A DNA stretch of 64,000 nucleotides from Mantis religiosa (lineage: Eukaryota; Arthropoda; Insecta; Mantodea; Mantidae), in contig CM060950.1 of the NCBI GenBank assembly GCA_030765055.1, positions 270,689,581-270,753,580 on the forward strand, given 5' to 3'. Numbering within the stretch: the first letter of the stretch is position 1; each line of letters begins with the position of its first letter. This document shows, piece by piece, positions 1-11,953 of the stretch. The position numbers were made by a program, and so were the translations under genes. The notes below the pieces were generated by a model. That model was not told the DNA's origin and searched no databases. It was given only the letters and a program-made list of their open reading frames with translations.

Positions 1-596
1 CTGGCCTTCCAGTCGCATGGTCACCACCACCTCACTTCTCGCGCGGTCCACCACGTCTACCTTTAAGAAGACCCTGCAGATTCCAAGGCGCTCATTGGGT
101 TGCCGGAGTATCACCTCTTCTCCATTGAGCCGCAGGACCTTCCTGCCGACGTCGACCGTCACCTCGTGGCTCCTGAGAGCATGCAATCCCAGTATGACCT
201 ACTCAGCCACTTTCCCGACGAATACCCACAGACGTACGGCACTCCTTCCCAAGGTCAGCTTTAGCAGGACCTCCTTCTCCACACGCAAGGTGTCACCCGA
301 TGCTGCTATGGTCGGCTCGGCTTCCTTATCGGCAAACCCTTCGCCACGTCAGGTCTGATGATGGTTACGGCCGCCCCGGTGTCTACAAGCACGCGGCACA
401 GTTTCCCCTCCACCCAACCTTCCGCGAAGGGGCTGTCATCCAAACGCCAGCTGACGGCGTGGAGTGTCACTCGAGGGGATGATGGTGACGGCGCCGACGT
501 TCCCCTCTCCACGACGGCCCTTACTCGTTTTCCAGCTTCTCTTCCTGATGTGGGCAGTCTCTCTCCAGGTGTCCCGGCTCTCCACAACTCCAACAC
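1..596 (-). pseudogene. pol: Pol N-terminus (protease) of Gypsy copy A, frameshifted, partial
   Basis: The minus-strand frame overlaps the end of gag and carries the retropepsin-type motif VDTGAAVTIIRPDV, as in copy C. About 95 codons in, the frame closes near 306. Comparison with copy C shows a small deletion just after KPSRP that shifts the frame. The following bases to the window edge still match the copy C region downstream of the protease (an ALRSHE-like stretch) in another frame. Protease releases Gag and Pol proteins from the polyprotein. This copy cannot make a full Pol. Confidence 0.82.
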
Positions 597-1807
597 AGGC
601 CACTAGGTCTTTGCCAGCCACCCTCGGCTGGTCTCGTGTCTCCGGTGTAGCGGACGCTACGCGTTCTTGATGTCGGGATAGCTTTCACCTTGGCCACCTC
701 CATCCTTAATTTTGCCGTTTGCGCCTCGTAGGTAGTTTTGTAATCGCCGAGCATTAGGCGCTGACGAATCTCCGTGTCTCGTACCCCGTCAACGAATGTG
801 TAGGCAGCTTCCCGGGATATGAACTCTGGTGGCAGGTCGACTAGGGCTTTGCTAGCCAGTTGCTCAACTGCCAGGGCGCACTCTTGTGGTGTCTCCCCTG
901 ACAGCTGTGACCTTGCCTATAGCTGCCTGCGGTACGCTGCGGCTAAGCGGTGGTTTCCAAAACGATTTTTCAGGCTGTCCCAGATGTCCTTGGGCGCCGC
1001 CGTTGCCTTTACCGCATTCAGGACTTCCGCGGCCCATCCCTGGAGGCTGGCTATTAACTGTGTGGCCTCTTCCTCTGGTGACCATTTGTTGTGCTTTGCC
1101 AATGCGTCTAACTGGCGGCGGAAGACTTCGAAAGTTGTCGCGCCGTCGTATTTAGGCGGTTTGACGCGCGCAGATGTGTCCTGTCCCAGGGCGTCGGCCT
1201 TCAAGTCCTTTAACCTCCTGCCGACGATGTCCTCTACCATGGCGTTCAGGGACTTGGTGTTACTGTCCGCCTTTTCCTCCAGGTCATTGAAGCGGTTCGC
1301 CAGGTCTTCAACGCGCTCGTCCACTTGGCCCATCCGCTTGTCCAACTCCGTCACTTCATCCCTCACGCCGGCCAACTGTTCCTCAAATTTGGCAGCGAGA
1401 ACCTCGTTCACCACCTTCATTTCGGTGGCCAGACTGTCGTTCGCTGCTCTCATTTCTGTGGTTAATTTAGCCTTCATCGCAGTCAGATTGTGATTTGTCG
1501 TCTCCAACTTTGCGGTCAGGTCGCTATATGCCGCCTGCGTCTTAGCTGTTAATTCGGCATTCATTTGTTCCAGTTCCGCTGCCAAGTTGTTATTTGTGTT
1601 CTCCAGCTTCGCGGCCAGGCGGTTATTTGCCGCTTCCGTTTTTGCAGTGAGGTTGCCATTCGCCGTCTTCATTTCTATCAGTTCTGCGGCCAGGCTACTA
1701 TTTGCCGCTTTCATTTCCGAGATCAGTTCGGCCTTCATTTTTATTATCTTCTCCAGAATCTTTTCCAATGCGGCGTCCATGGCTGTAATGTTCGGTGATG
1801 TCGTCAT
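521..1807 (-). pseudogene. gag: Gag of Gypsy copy A, interrupted by one stop codon
   Basis: The Gag frame runs from an ATG at 1807 to a TAA at 521-523, about 429 codons, with a single in-frame TAG at 917-919. The N-terminal third is a long coiled coil of repeated MKxANxxLxAE-type heptads. The middle matches the retrotransposon gag domain of copy C (FGNHRLAAAYR). The C-terminus has a CCHC zinc knuckle, CWSCGEPGHLERDC. The stop replaces a lysine codon of copy C (FGNHRLAAAYR-x-QLK), so one substitution accounts for it, and the frame on both sides is intact. Gag would form the cytoplasmic particle and bind the RNA genome. The break suggests a dead copy, though readthrough cannot be excluded. Confidence 0.88.
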
Positions 1808-1825
1808 CCCACTCCTGACACCAGC

Positions 1826-2314
1826 TGTGACTTTGTGTGTTCGTAGAATTACAAGGCCAAGTTGTAGAAATTAAAAATCTCCTATATTTTCGTAGCAATA
1901 CACTGTCCAATTCACACGTAACAACATTACATCACACAATCTTCCAAGGTCGAGGACAATAACAGTGACAGCAGATTACATCATTCGCTCTCGTTACAAT
2001 AACAATTCCAGCTGTCTGGTTTCACAACAATTGTTTCACAACTACAACTGGCCTGCTAGCGTGTGACAATCCCTTTTATACCTACATTCATGATTACGTC
2101 AATCACTAGAGGTTTCTGGAAAGCGAGGCATCTAATTACATAACTCGAACGTTCTATCACCTTCCAGAAACGTAACTTAATCTACGCTGGCGGGGTATTT
2201 GCCTCAGTTATCTTGCTTGCCGGCACTACCTGTTTACACAAGTTCGTTATCTACGTGAAACCTATCCATCTATTATCTATTTGCGCCCAAACTTTAATGC
2301 CCGTTACCGCGACA
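1826..2314 (-). repeat. 5' LTR of Gypsy copy A
   Basis: About 489 bp with TG...CA ends on the minus strand: it starts tgtcgcggtaacgggc at 2314 and ends cacaaagtcaca at 1826, two bases before the TGG of the primer site. The 3' end matches the LTRs of copies B and C. The 5' end differs from copy C (tgtcacccaattaggg), so this is another LTR subfamily. The outer boundary rests on the TG rule and was not confirmed by a second LTR. Confidence 0.75.
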
Positions 2315-3433
2315 CTATTTAAAACATTTGTGTAACATTCATGTTCCATTTGTGATTACAACAACTGCATTATTATAAAAGTTTGGAAAATTCAGTTTGC
2401 GTTCCGGCACGAACACTCGCCAGTGTGTGAGGGGGAGGGAAATATAAAAAGAGTGGGGATAACGAGGTGGCAACGGGGTAGGCTCTAACGCACCTGATTA
2501 ACTATAGGCCAGAGCTCTTCTCATTTGAAACACATAATAGAGTTCTATTCACTGTACAGTGCTGCCAACTAAGTCACGCATTCACAGGCCCATATCCTTG
2601 TGGGGGTTTCTCTTCAGTTTCGAGCACTCTCTACAATATGATCGACCTATATGTTTAAAGTACAATGTCATAGATAACTCAATTTGTAAAGAAAATGGAC
2701 ATATGAGGTTTCTCAATAGTCTTATTCATTTATATTATGTTCTGTTTGCTTATTTTCCCCTTCTTTCTTCTAATGTTTCTATTAATTCTGCTATTTCTTG
2801 TTTCAAACAACAAACTGAGATCCTGTTCAAACGCACATTTTATGTCAAAGATATTTTGTAAGCTATTTTCGAAATATTTCTAGTTATAGGATTGATTTTC
2901 AACACCTATACGTTCATCAAGTGAGAAGTCGTTTTTCGTTCGTGTTGTGCTCCTTGATTTCTCTTGGCTGTCGTAGGAGAATGAAAGTACAAAGCCATCT
3001 TGTAGTGATTAGCTCTTAAAAGGCTTGACTGTCCCTTGAAATATCTGCCATCCTTTCTACCTAAAAGGAAATACGTACTAAGAAAAATGTCTAAAAAGAA
3101 ATAGAGTAGAAATATACTGTCATAGAATAACAGGTGTTTATAGTTAGAGTTTGTTGAAGAATCAGAAGAAAAGGTCACGTGAATGTATGTTTTTAATTAT
3201 TTTGTTTCCTATGATGCTCTGGAATTTCAAAGCTATAAATCGATGAATTGTTTTGCGTCAGGCAAATTGATTTGTGCGGCTTTTTTGGTTACAGCAGACA
3301 GGGCTAGTGAAACACAAAGATGGGGCACCTAGCTCAAAATGTAAGGGACTTCTATCCAACCGTCGTTATCAACTTGCCATTTATAATAGGTAAGCAAATG
3401 CTATTCTGTAAATTATTCAAAGGTAGATTATTT
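2315..3433. other. No recognisable gene or repeat
   Basis: AT-rich sequence outside the copy A LTR. Short open frames exist (for example 2559-2861 plus and 2906-3178 minus), but they have no recognisable domain, no repeat partner in the window and skewed AT-driven composition. I see nothing to annotate. Confidence 0.6.
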
Positions 3434-3745
3434 ATACGAAAACCGAGCGGGTTGTCTAGGGCGGTTTCGTCTGAGACTGGCATTCGGAAGTTTCGGGTTT
3501 GATTCCCGTGGCCCACCAACCTGACCCATGGGCTTACTCGGCGGTTTTGCAGGACCCAGGCGAAGCTGCTTAGGTGAATTACATCCCCCTAATTTCCTGT
3601 CCCTCCATTTTATCTCAATTATCATTTCACATCATCTGTCATCTGGTGGTCTCTTTCAGGGTAGAAATGACGGTGGGTGTCTCTGCGCTGCATGGCAGGA
3701 TGATACGCTCCAGGTAAACGCTTTGCTTAGATAGAACGATCTCCA
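3434..3745 (+). repeat. tRNA-headed SINE, copy 1
   Basis: The first ~70 bases look like a tRNA-derived head: an A-box-like stretch (gttgtctagggcgg) and a B-box-like gggtttgattcccg near 3496. A body follows (aattacatcccc..tttcctgtcc..catctgtcatctgg..tttcagggtagaaatgacgg..gcatggcaggatgat). The same body occurs at about 32.47 kb on the plus strand and at about 43.1-42.8 kb on the minus strand, which makes it a dispersed family. Mobility would depend on a LINE enzyme supplied in trans; the partner is not clear here. Confidence 0.82.
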
Positions 3746-4039
3746 GGCCGTCCTAGTGGGGCGTTTCAGGAACGCATTAAGAGCTCTACAGACCCTGTAC
3801 TTATTTGACATTATTTCATTAATCGTCCGATAAGTTTTAACGTTGGAAGACGTAAACTATAAAGGGAATACACATAGGCTCAGCACATTTGACACGTAAA
3901 ATTATTAGGTGCTGGCCATCCAAGCCCAGACCAATGGCTGAGTGCTTAAAAGCAAAGTATCACATCAGTAGTTTTACTGGCATGTAAAAGAATTCCCGTG
4001 AGTCGCAATTCCGTCACACAAACTATTTTTTTTAAATGT

Positions 4040-4895
4040 ACGTCCTCCTACAATAGGTCCTATCGAACGATGAATGAAATGATGTTCAAATGAATACAGG
4101 GTACATAGAGCTTAGAGTTACGAGTTATTCATCTTTCAGGATAAGGGAAAACCTCCAACGTCAAGTCATATCGGACGATGAATGAAAAGATGCTCAAATG
4201 AGTGCAGGGTACATAGAGCTTAGAGTTGCCAGACATTCATCTTTCAGGATAAGAAAAAACCTCCAACGTTAAGTCACATAGGACGATGAATGAAATGATG
4301 TTCAAATGAGTACAGGGTACTCAGAGTTACTAGACATTCATCTTTCAGAATAAGAAAAAACCTCCAAAGTTAAGTCATATCGGAGGATGAATGAAATGAT
4401 GTCAGGGTACATAGAGCTTAGAGTTGCCAGACATTCATCTTTCAGGAAAAGAAAAAACCTCAAACGTTAAGTCATATCGGAGGATGAATGAAATGATGTT
4501 CAAATGCGTACAGGGTACATAGAGCTTAGAGTTACCAGACATTCATCTTTCAGGATAAGGAAAAACCTCCAACGTTAAGTTATATCTGACGATGAATGAA
4601 ATGATGTGCAAATGAGTACAGGGTACTTAGAGCTTAGAGTTACTAGACATTCATCTTTCAGGATAAGAGAAAACCTCCAACGTTAAGTCATATCGGACGA
4701 TGAATGAAATGATGTTCAAATGGGTACTGTGTACTTAGAGCTTAGAGTTACTAGACATTTATCTTTCAGGATAAGAAAACACCTCCAAAGTTAAGTCATA
4801 TCGGACGATGAATGAAATGATGTTCAAATGAGTGCAGGGTACATAGAGCTTAGAGTTGCCAGACATTCATTTTTCAGGATAAGGAAAAACCCTGG
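4040..4895. repeat. Tandem repeat, 108-bp unit, about 8 copies
   Basis: The anchor gacgatgaatgaaatgatg starts units near 4068, 4176, 4284, 4385, 4482, 4590, 4698 and 4806. Spacing is 108 bp except two shorter units (about 101 and 97 bp) that carry small deletions. Each unit holds tacagggtac, gagcttagagtt, agacattcatctttcagg and aacctccaacgttaagtcat in order. No coding frame runs through it. It is a minisatellite-scale array. Confidence 0.95.
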
Positions 4896-5600
4896 AAAAT
4901 TCCTTATCCGGATAACTGACTCTGACAGAAATTAGAACTCAGGACCTCATCACACCTATAGCGCTTATATTGTCCTTGCTATTGATAGAATGGTTAACAA
5001 ATAAAGTAACTATTTATTTCCCTCTTCACCTACAAGCACATGAAGGCCAACATCTAGACCACAGTAAAGTTAGTCACTAAAGAATACTGTTACGCATTTA
5101 AATATAAGGGCGTTCACCAGGGTGCGTGTGGTCGGTTACCTGCGAGGTGGGCGCCTGAGCAGTAGGGAATTATTATAGCAATTTTGCACGCTGTCTTTAG
5201 AAGATACATTCCATAAACTATTTGCTACAGATTTTCGGTGGAATATGATACTGCAGACATAGTGCTCAAATCGTTAAACAGATTCTTTCTGCAACTTATG
5301 CGCTGTCCAGGTGAATGTACTACATGTCAAAGCGTAGAAAAAAAGGGCCAAGATCTTGCTCATCAGCAAGACCTCGGCCTCCTTTATTTTGGGAGTCTGG
5401 TGCCTATTTTACAAAACCAGACTCTGTTTCCACTCTTTATTGCTGATTTTATACTTTTGATATTTGACATTTCCATTTTTAGGTATCCTAGGAGGACTTA
5501 CATAGTTATTATTTACATAAATATTATACAGTAGTACTTATCCTCAAGCTTATTCTATCTTAGCCTAATAACTTATGAGCTAGTATCATATCCAGTGTTT
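4896..5600. other. No recognisable gene
   Basis: AT-rich sequence between the 108-bp array and the R1-like LINE. The open frame at 5238-5534 has no recognisable domain. The right part may include the 3' untranslated tail of the minus-strand LINE. Confidence 0.5.
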
Positions 5601-5620
5601 TCATGGACGGGAGTGTTTCT

Positions 5621-6452
5621 TTAAGGTTGTCTTCCGCCAGTATATTCTTCTCTCGCCTTTATTGAGAAGGTGTTTGCTGCTTTGTCGAATCCGATCCACA
5701 GTCGTCTGTTCCTGATGATGTCGTATATCCTGAGGTCATGTACATATGACATCGCTGTCGTCCTTTGGTGTATTGTTAGAGGACATTCCCATACAGCATG
5801 CTCGGGAGTTTCAGTTAGTCCGCATCGGCAGTTTTCCGAGTCCTTTAAACTGAATCTCTGGAGGTAGCTGGAGTATGGGCCATGGCCTGAGAGGTAATGT
5901 ATGAATCCTCTAGATGGCGCTAAGTATTTCATTTTAAGACGTTCCTCGATGTTAGGAGAGATGTCATATGTACGCCTGCCAGTTGTACTCGTGTGCCATT
6001 CTTGCTGCCATTCGGTAACGAGTTTCCTTGATTTCAAGCTTATCTCGGACCTCGGCACCGGCTAATTGTGCTGCTCGGGTGTTGTTGTTCTTCCGCAGGC
6101 AGTAGCATGCAGCTCTTCGGCGAATTTCAAGATCTAATGGGATTAGACCTAGCACGACGAGGAGAGTGTCAGTGGGTGTTGTTGCAAATGCTCCTGTCAT
6201 CATTATCAATATTCGCCTCTGTAGCTTGCGTAATTCCCTACTGGCCGTTTTCAGGTGCAGTGTATGTGCCCAGGCACTGGAGGAATGCCCGACGATTGAG
6301 CTGAGTAGGTTGTTGCTGTAGAGGACGAAGGCTTTGAATGGGATGGTACCGCAATTTTTGCTTAGTCGTGCAATTTTGGCGAGGACGTTGTGTGCCTTTT
6401 GCGTACGTTGTGCGTCAAAGCGTAGAAGCGTATCGGAAAGAAGGTGAAACAA
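5621..6452 (-). pseudogene. R1-like non-LTR retrotransposon, C-terminal part of ORF2
   Basis: Two overlapping minus-strand frames (6452-5964, then 6058-5621) carry the region after the reverse transcriptase of an R1/TRAS-type LINE. The first has the helical stretch LRKLQRRILIMMTGAFATTP and GLIPLDLEIRRRAACYCLRK. The second has TEWQQEWHTSTTGRRTYD and the C-terminal zinc knuckle CRCGLTETPEHAVWEC. Correct reading would pass from the first to the second frame near 6000-6060, so at least one frameshift is present. The catalytic domains are missing, which is the usual result of 5'-truncated insertion. The clade call rests on the order of these motifs. Confidence 0.82.
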
Positions 6453-6474
6453 CTGAGCTTTTTACACAAGCCTA

Positions 6475-6985
6475 TCGCATATACAAACTGTCGGTAGAGT
6501 GAATGCAGGTGGCCAACAATAAACACAAATCAAATCAGTGCTATTATGCACAATTAGCTGTACCGTGCGGCAGTACACAATTGAGTATCTTACAGTAGAC
6601 AAGTTAGAATCAAGTCAAACACCGTCATACACTCACAAAGCAGAAAAGTAATATGCAATTCTTTACAGTTTTGTAAAGAAGAGAAAGGTCTAATTATTCA
6701 CTTAAACAACGGAATGAACGAACACATGTACATAATATAGTGAAGAAGGTTCCAAACTCAAATTCTTCGCAAGAAAATCCTACAATGCATCGTGCCCTTC
6801 CAAAAAGGTTCCAACACGGTAAGTTTCAAAAATGTTTTTTACAGAACATTTCTCGAATTTTACCAACAGTAATCAGAAATAGCACGTAAACTAAACTAAT
6901 GAATACTGTCAAAGGAAAGATCCTTGTTGAAGGTAGAAGGACATTTCTGGAGAATATCCGTCACCGATTGCGCAAGTGCAAAATT
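6475..6985. other. No recognisable gene
   Basis: AT-rich spacer between the R1-like fragment and the 129-bp satellite. No domain, repeat partner or RNA gene seen. Confidence 0.55.
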
Positions 6986-9900
6986 ATACGTTCAGTTACG
7001 TATGCTATACTGATGATCAGACTGTACTGTACCATATTCCCGTCTTCTCTGTCCTCTCTAATTCGAACCATTCTGCGTAACAATTGCACTCATTCGTCAG
7101 ACAGGTAATACAATATACATCGTGCTACGTACGCTGTACTGATGGTCACAGTGTACTGTACTTTATTCCCGTCTTCTCTGATCTCTCTTAACCGAGCGAC
7201 TTCCCATAACAACTTCACTCATTCGTCAGACAGGTAATACAATATACGTCGTGTTACGTACGCTGTACTGATGGTCAGATTATACTGTACTATATTCCCT
7301 TCTTCTCTGAACTCTCTAAACCGAGCGACCTTCCATAACAACTGTACTCATTCGTCACAGAGCTAATACAATGTTCTTCGTGTTACGTACGCTGTACTGA
7401 TGGTCAGATTATACTGTACTATATTCCCTTCTTCTCTGAACTCTCTAAACCGAGCGACCTTTCTTAACAACTGTACTCATTCGTCACAGAGGTAATACAA
7501 TGTTCGTCGTGTTACGTACGCTGTACTGATGGTCAGATTATACTGTACTATATTCCCTTCTTCTCTATTTCTCTAAACCGCGCGTCTTCCCATAACAACT
7601 GTAATCATTCGTCAGATATGTATTACAATATACGTCCTGTTACGTACGATGTACTAATGGTCAAACTGTAGTGTACTAAATTCCCGTCTTCTTTGATCAC
7701 TCTAAACCGAGCGACCTCCCATAACAACTGTACTCATTCGTTAGACAGGTAATAAAATATATGCGGTGCTATGTACGCTGAACTGATGGTCAGACTGTAC
7801 TGCACTATATTCCCGTCTTCTCTGATCTCTCTAAACCAAGCGATCTACCGTAAAAACTGTCCTCATTCGTCAGACAGGTAATACTATATTCGTCGTCTTA
7901 CCTACACAGTACTGATGGTCAGGCTGTACTCTACTATATTACCGACTTCTCTGATCCCTCTAAACGGAGCGATCTCCCGTAAAAGCTGTACTCACTCGTC
8001 AGACAGTTAATACAGTATACGTCGTGTTACGTAAGCTGTACTAATGGTCAGACTGTACGGTGCTATATTCCCGTCTTCTCTGATTTCTCTAAACAGAGCG
8101 ATCTCCCTTAAAAATTGTACTCATTCGTCAGACAGGGAATATAATACACGTCGTGTTACGTACGCAGTACTGATGATCAGGCTGTACTGCACTATATTCC
8201 CTCTTCTCTGATCTCTCTATAGCGAGCGATCTCCAATAACAATAGTACTCAGTCGTCAGAAAGGTAATACAATATACTTCGTGTTACATACGCTGCACTG
8301 ATGTTCATACTGTACTGTACTATATTCCCGTCTTCTCTGATCTCTCTAAACGGAGCGATGTCCCATAAAAACTGTACTCATTCCTTAGACAGGTAGTGCA
8401 ATATACGTCGTATTACGTACGCTGTACTGATGGTCAGACTGTACTTCACTATATTCCCGTATTCTCTGATCTCTCTAAACCGAGCGTTGTCCCATAACAA
8501 CTGTACTCATTCCTTAGCCATGTAATGCAATATACGTCGTACTACGTACGCTGTACTGATGGTCAGACTGTACTTCACTATATTCCCGTCTTCTCTGATC
8601 TCTCTAAACCGAACAATTTCCCTTAAAAACTGTACTCATTAGTCAGAAAGGCACACATACATCACGTTATCTACGCAGTACTGATGGTTAGTCTGTACTG
8701 TGTTATATTCCCGTCTTCTCTGATCCCTATAAACCGAGCGATGTCCCATAACAACTGTACTCATTCCTTATACAGGAAATGCAATATACGTCGTACTGCG
8801 TACGCTGTACTGATGGTCAGACTGTACTTCACTATATTCCCGTCTTCTCTGATCTCTCTAAACCGAGCAATCTCCCTTAAAAACTATACTCATTCGTCAG
8901 ACAGGCAAAACCATATATATCGTGTTATCTACGCAGTACTGATGGTTAGTCTGTACTGTGTTACATTCCCGTCTTCTCTGATCGCTCTAAACCGAGCGAT
9001 CACCCTTAAAAACTATACTCATTCTTCAGACAGGCAAAACAATATACATCGTGTTACGTACGCTGTACTGATAGTCAGACTGTACTTAACTATATTCCCG
9101 TCTCCTCTCATCGCTCTAAACCGAGCGATCTCCCTTAAAAGCTATACTCATTCTTCAGACAGGCAAAACAATATACATCGTGTTAGGTACGATGTACTGA
9201 TGGTTAGACTACACTGTACTATATTCCAGTTTTCTCTTATCTCTCTAAACAGAGCGATGTCCCATAACAATTGTACTCATTGATCAGAGAGTTAATAAAA
9301 TATACGTCGTGTTACGTACGCTGTACTGATGATCAGACTGGACTATACTATATTTCTGTCTTCTTTGATCTCTCTAAACTGAGCTACCTCCCATAACACG
9401 GTATTCATTCGTCAGAGAGGTAATACAATATACGTCCTGTTACGTATGCTGTAGTGATTGTCAGACTGTACTGTACTATATTACCGTCTTCTCTGTTCCC
9501 TCTAAACCGAGCGACCTCCCATAACATCTGTACTCATTCGTCAGACAGATAATACAATATACGTACCGTTACGTATGCTGTCGTGAATGTCAGATTGTAC
9601 TGTACTATATTCCCGTGTTCTCTGATCTCTATAAAGAGAGCGACCTCCCATAACAACTGCACTCATTCGTCAGTCAGTTAATACAATTTAGTTACGTACG
9701 CTGTAGTGATTGTCAAACTGTACTGTGCTATATTCCCATCTTATCTGATCTCTCAAAACCGAGCGACATCCCATAGCAACTGCACCCATTCGTCAGACAG
9801 GTAATACAATATACGTCCTGTCATGTATGCTGTGGTGATTGTCACACTGTACTGTGCTATATTCCCGTCTCTCTAAACCGAGCCACCTCCCATAACAACT

Positions 9901-11335
9901 TTACTCATTCGTCAGAGGGTTAACACAATATACTTCGTGTTACATACGCTGTACTGGTGGTCAGCCTGTACTATACTATATTCCCGTCTTCTCTGATCTC
10001 TCTAAACCGAGCGACCTTCCATAACAACTGTACTCATTCGTCACAGTGGTAATACAATATACGTCGTGTTATGTACGCTGTACTGATGGTCAGGCTGTAC
10101 TGTACTATATTCCCGTCTTCTCTGATCTCTCTAAATCGAGCGATCTCCCTTAAAAATTGTACTCATTTGTCAGACAGACAAAACAATATACATCGTGTTA
10201 CGTACGCCGTACTGATGTCCAGGCTGCACTGTACTATATTACCGTCTTCTCTTATCTCTCTAAACCAAGCTACCTCCCATTACACTGTACTCATTCGTCA
10301 GACAGTTAATACAATATACGTTCGGTTACATATGCTGTCGTGATTGTCAGACCGTAATGTACTGTATTCCCGTCTTCTCTGATCTCTCTAATCCGAACGA
10401 CCTTCCATAACAGCTGTACTCATTCGTCAGAGAGGTAATACAATATACGTGGTGTTACGTACGCTGTACTGATGGTCAGGCTGTACTGTACTATATTCCC
10501 GTCTTCTGTAATCTCTCTAGACCGGGCAATCTCCCTTAAAAATTGTACTCATTCATCAGGCAAAACAATGCATATCGTGTTATGTACGCTGTACTGATGG
10601 TCAGACTGCACTGTACTGTATTTCCGTCTTCTCTCATCTCTCTAAACCAAGCTATCTCCCATAACACTGTACTCATTCGTCAGACAGGAAATACAATATA
10701 CGTCCTGTTACGTATGCTTTAGTGATTGTCAGGCTGTACTGTACTATATTCCCGTCTTCTGTGATATCTCTAAACCGAGCGACCTCCCATAACAACTGTA
10801 CTCATTCGTCAGACAGTTAATACAATATACGTCCGGTTACGTATGCTGTCGTGATTGTCAGACTGTACTGTACTGTATTCCCGTCTTCTCTGATCTCTCT
10901 AATCCGAGCGACCTCCCATAACAACTGTACGCATTCGTCAGAGAGTTAATACAATATACGTCGTGTTACGTACGCTGTACTGTTGGTCAGACTGTACTGT
11001 ACTATATTCCCGTCTTCTCTGATCTCTCTAAACCGGGCGACCTCCCATAGCAACTGTGCTCACTCGTCAGACAGGTAATACAATATACGTCATGTTACAT
11101 ACGCTGTACTGGTGGTCAGACTGTACTGTACTATATTCCTGTCTTCTCTTACCTCTCTAATCCGAACGACAACTGTACTCATTCTTCAGACGGGTAATGC
11201 AATGTACGTCGTGTTACATACGCTGTACTGGTGGTTAGACTGTACTGTACCATATTCCCGTCTTCTGTGATCTCTCTAAACCGATCGACCTCCCATAAGA
11301 GCTGTACTCATTCGTCAGAAACGTAATACAAAGTC
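6986..11335. repeat. Satellite array, 129-bp unit, about 34 copies
   Basis: The anchor acgctgtactgatggtcag recurs at 7131, 7260, 7389 and 7518, then near 7646 and onward with a spacing of 128-129 bp. A unit also contains tgtactatattcccgtcttc, tctctaaaccgagcga, cataacaactgtactcattc and gtcagacaggtaatacaata. Units vary by substitutions and small indels. At least two variants alternate: one with caggtaatac and cccataacaa, and one with caggcaaaac and cccttaaaaa (for example about 8880-9180, 10150-10200 and 10540-10580). Because 129 = 3 x 43, some stretches stay open as apparent 43-residue protein repeats. I regard those frames as a by-product of the period. Confidence 0.97.
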
Positions 11336-11655
11336 CTGTCATACATCACCTGGCGCGAAGAATCATATATAGCGGGATTGAATAATTCCATGCGGAATAA
11401 CTGATGGGAATGAATGGTAAATTGCATTTAGATATAATAATTGGAACACTTTACGTATCAGATACACAACTTATATTCGTCACTTAGTGTAGGCCAAGTG
11501 CCGAGTTGTTTCGCTCTGCTAGTAAATAAGTTAACAACCAAATGCAGTTCTCATCAATGAAGGTCAAATACCCTTAGAAATATTCTTACGTAGTAGATTA
11601 CATGTCTTGTTTATTTCCAATGAAATAGTACCGATTATTCCTTTTTTCTGTCCAA
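11336..11655. other. Spacer or possible intron end upstream of a candidate exon
   Basis: AT-rich sequence with no recognisable domain. Its last 20 bases are pyrimidine-rich (ttattccttttttctgtcc) and end in an AG, as expected in front of an exon. Confidence 0.35.
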
Positions 11656-11659
11656 ACAG

Positions 11660-11931
11660 TTCCCATTGTGTACGCTGTACTCCTTTTCTATGACGTATTT
11701 CCACTTGGAGGATTAGAGGAAACCTGTGAATTAGGCAAGGTTGGAGAAAGCACCTCGAGAGAAGCACCGCCATTACCTGAGTCCAGAAGATCACACGTTG
11801 GCAGAAGTGTAGAGCACACGTCTGAAACGGCGACCCCGAAATACGATTATATTTCATGTCCATGTAAGCAACCAAGATCCACTGACAACGAGCCCGGTAA
11901 CAGCCCTCCACTCTGTGGGGAAGAGGAGTAG
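11660..11931 (+). CDS. Candidate 3'-terminal coding exon of an unidentified host gene
   Basis: A pyrimidine tract and AG at 11658-11659 make a good 3' splice site. From there a frame stays open to a TAG at 11929-11931, about 89 codons. A canonical AATAAA follows 22 bases later at 11954-11959, with a T-rich stretch behind it. The predicted tail starts with a short hydrophobic stretch (VYAVLLFYDVFPLGG), then turns polar and charged, with CPCKQPRST near the end and a terminal GEEE. I do not recognise the protein. The block is richer in GC than its surroundings and has no repeat partner in the window. The opposite-strand frame (11911-11564) is longer but has no such signals. Splice site, stop and poly(A) signal in order are what I see; that this is a real gene is inference. 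Confidence 0.38.
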
Positions 11932-11953
11932 ATCTTATCTCCTTTTGTATTTG

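Larger units (their letters stand above)
1..2314 (-). mobile_element. Ty3/Gypsy LTR retrotransposon copy A, 5' part
   Basis: On the minus strand this reads 5' LTR, primer-binding site, gag, then the start of pol, and it continues past the left edge of the window. It is closely related to the complete copy C at 24.86-30.77 kb: the same Gag opening, CCHC knuckle, protease and LTR 3' end (cacaaagtcaca). The primer site directly after the LTR (TGGTGTCAGGAGTGGG on the minus strand, plus positions about 1808-1823) fits the 3' end of a tRNA-Leu. The copy is broken by one in-frame stop in gag and at least one indel in pol. The rest of pol and the 3' LTR lie outside the window. Confidence 0.93.

Noticed and set aside
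819..1493. 224-codon plus-strand frame
   Set aside because: It is the antisense of the Gypsy copy A gag, which has clear domains on the minus strand.
2559..2861. 100-codon plus-strand frame
   Set aside because: AT-rich composition, no domain and no partner. Open by chance is likely.
8684..9283. 199-codon open frame with 43-residue protein repeats
   Set aside because: It lies wholly in the 129-bp satellite. The period is 3 x 43, so a frame without stops in one unit repeats automatically. Neighbouring units break it, and there is no start context or domain.
10071..10343. 90-codon open frame with the same repeat protein
   Set aside because: Same satellite effect as at 8684-9283.
4040..11335. 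CRISPR-like arrays
   Set aside because: Units are 108-129 bp of continuous repeat without unique spacers, and the window is eukaryotic.
11564..11911. 115-codon minus-strand frame opposite the candidate exon
   Set aside because: No splice, poly(A) or domain evidence; the plus strand carries ordered signals.
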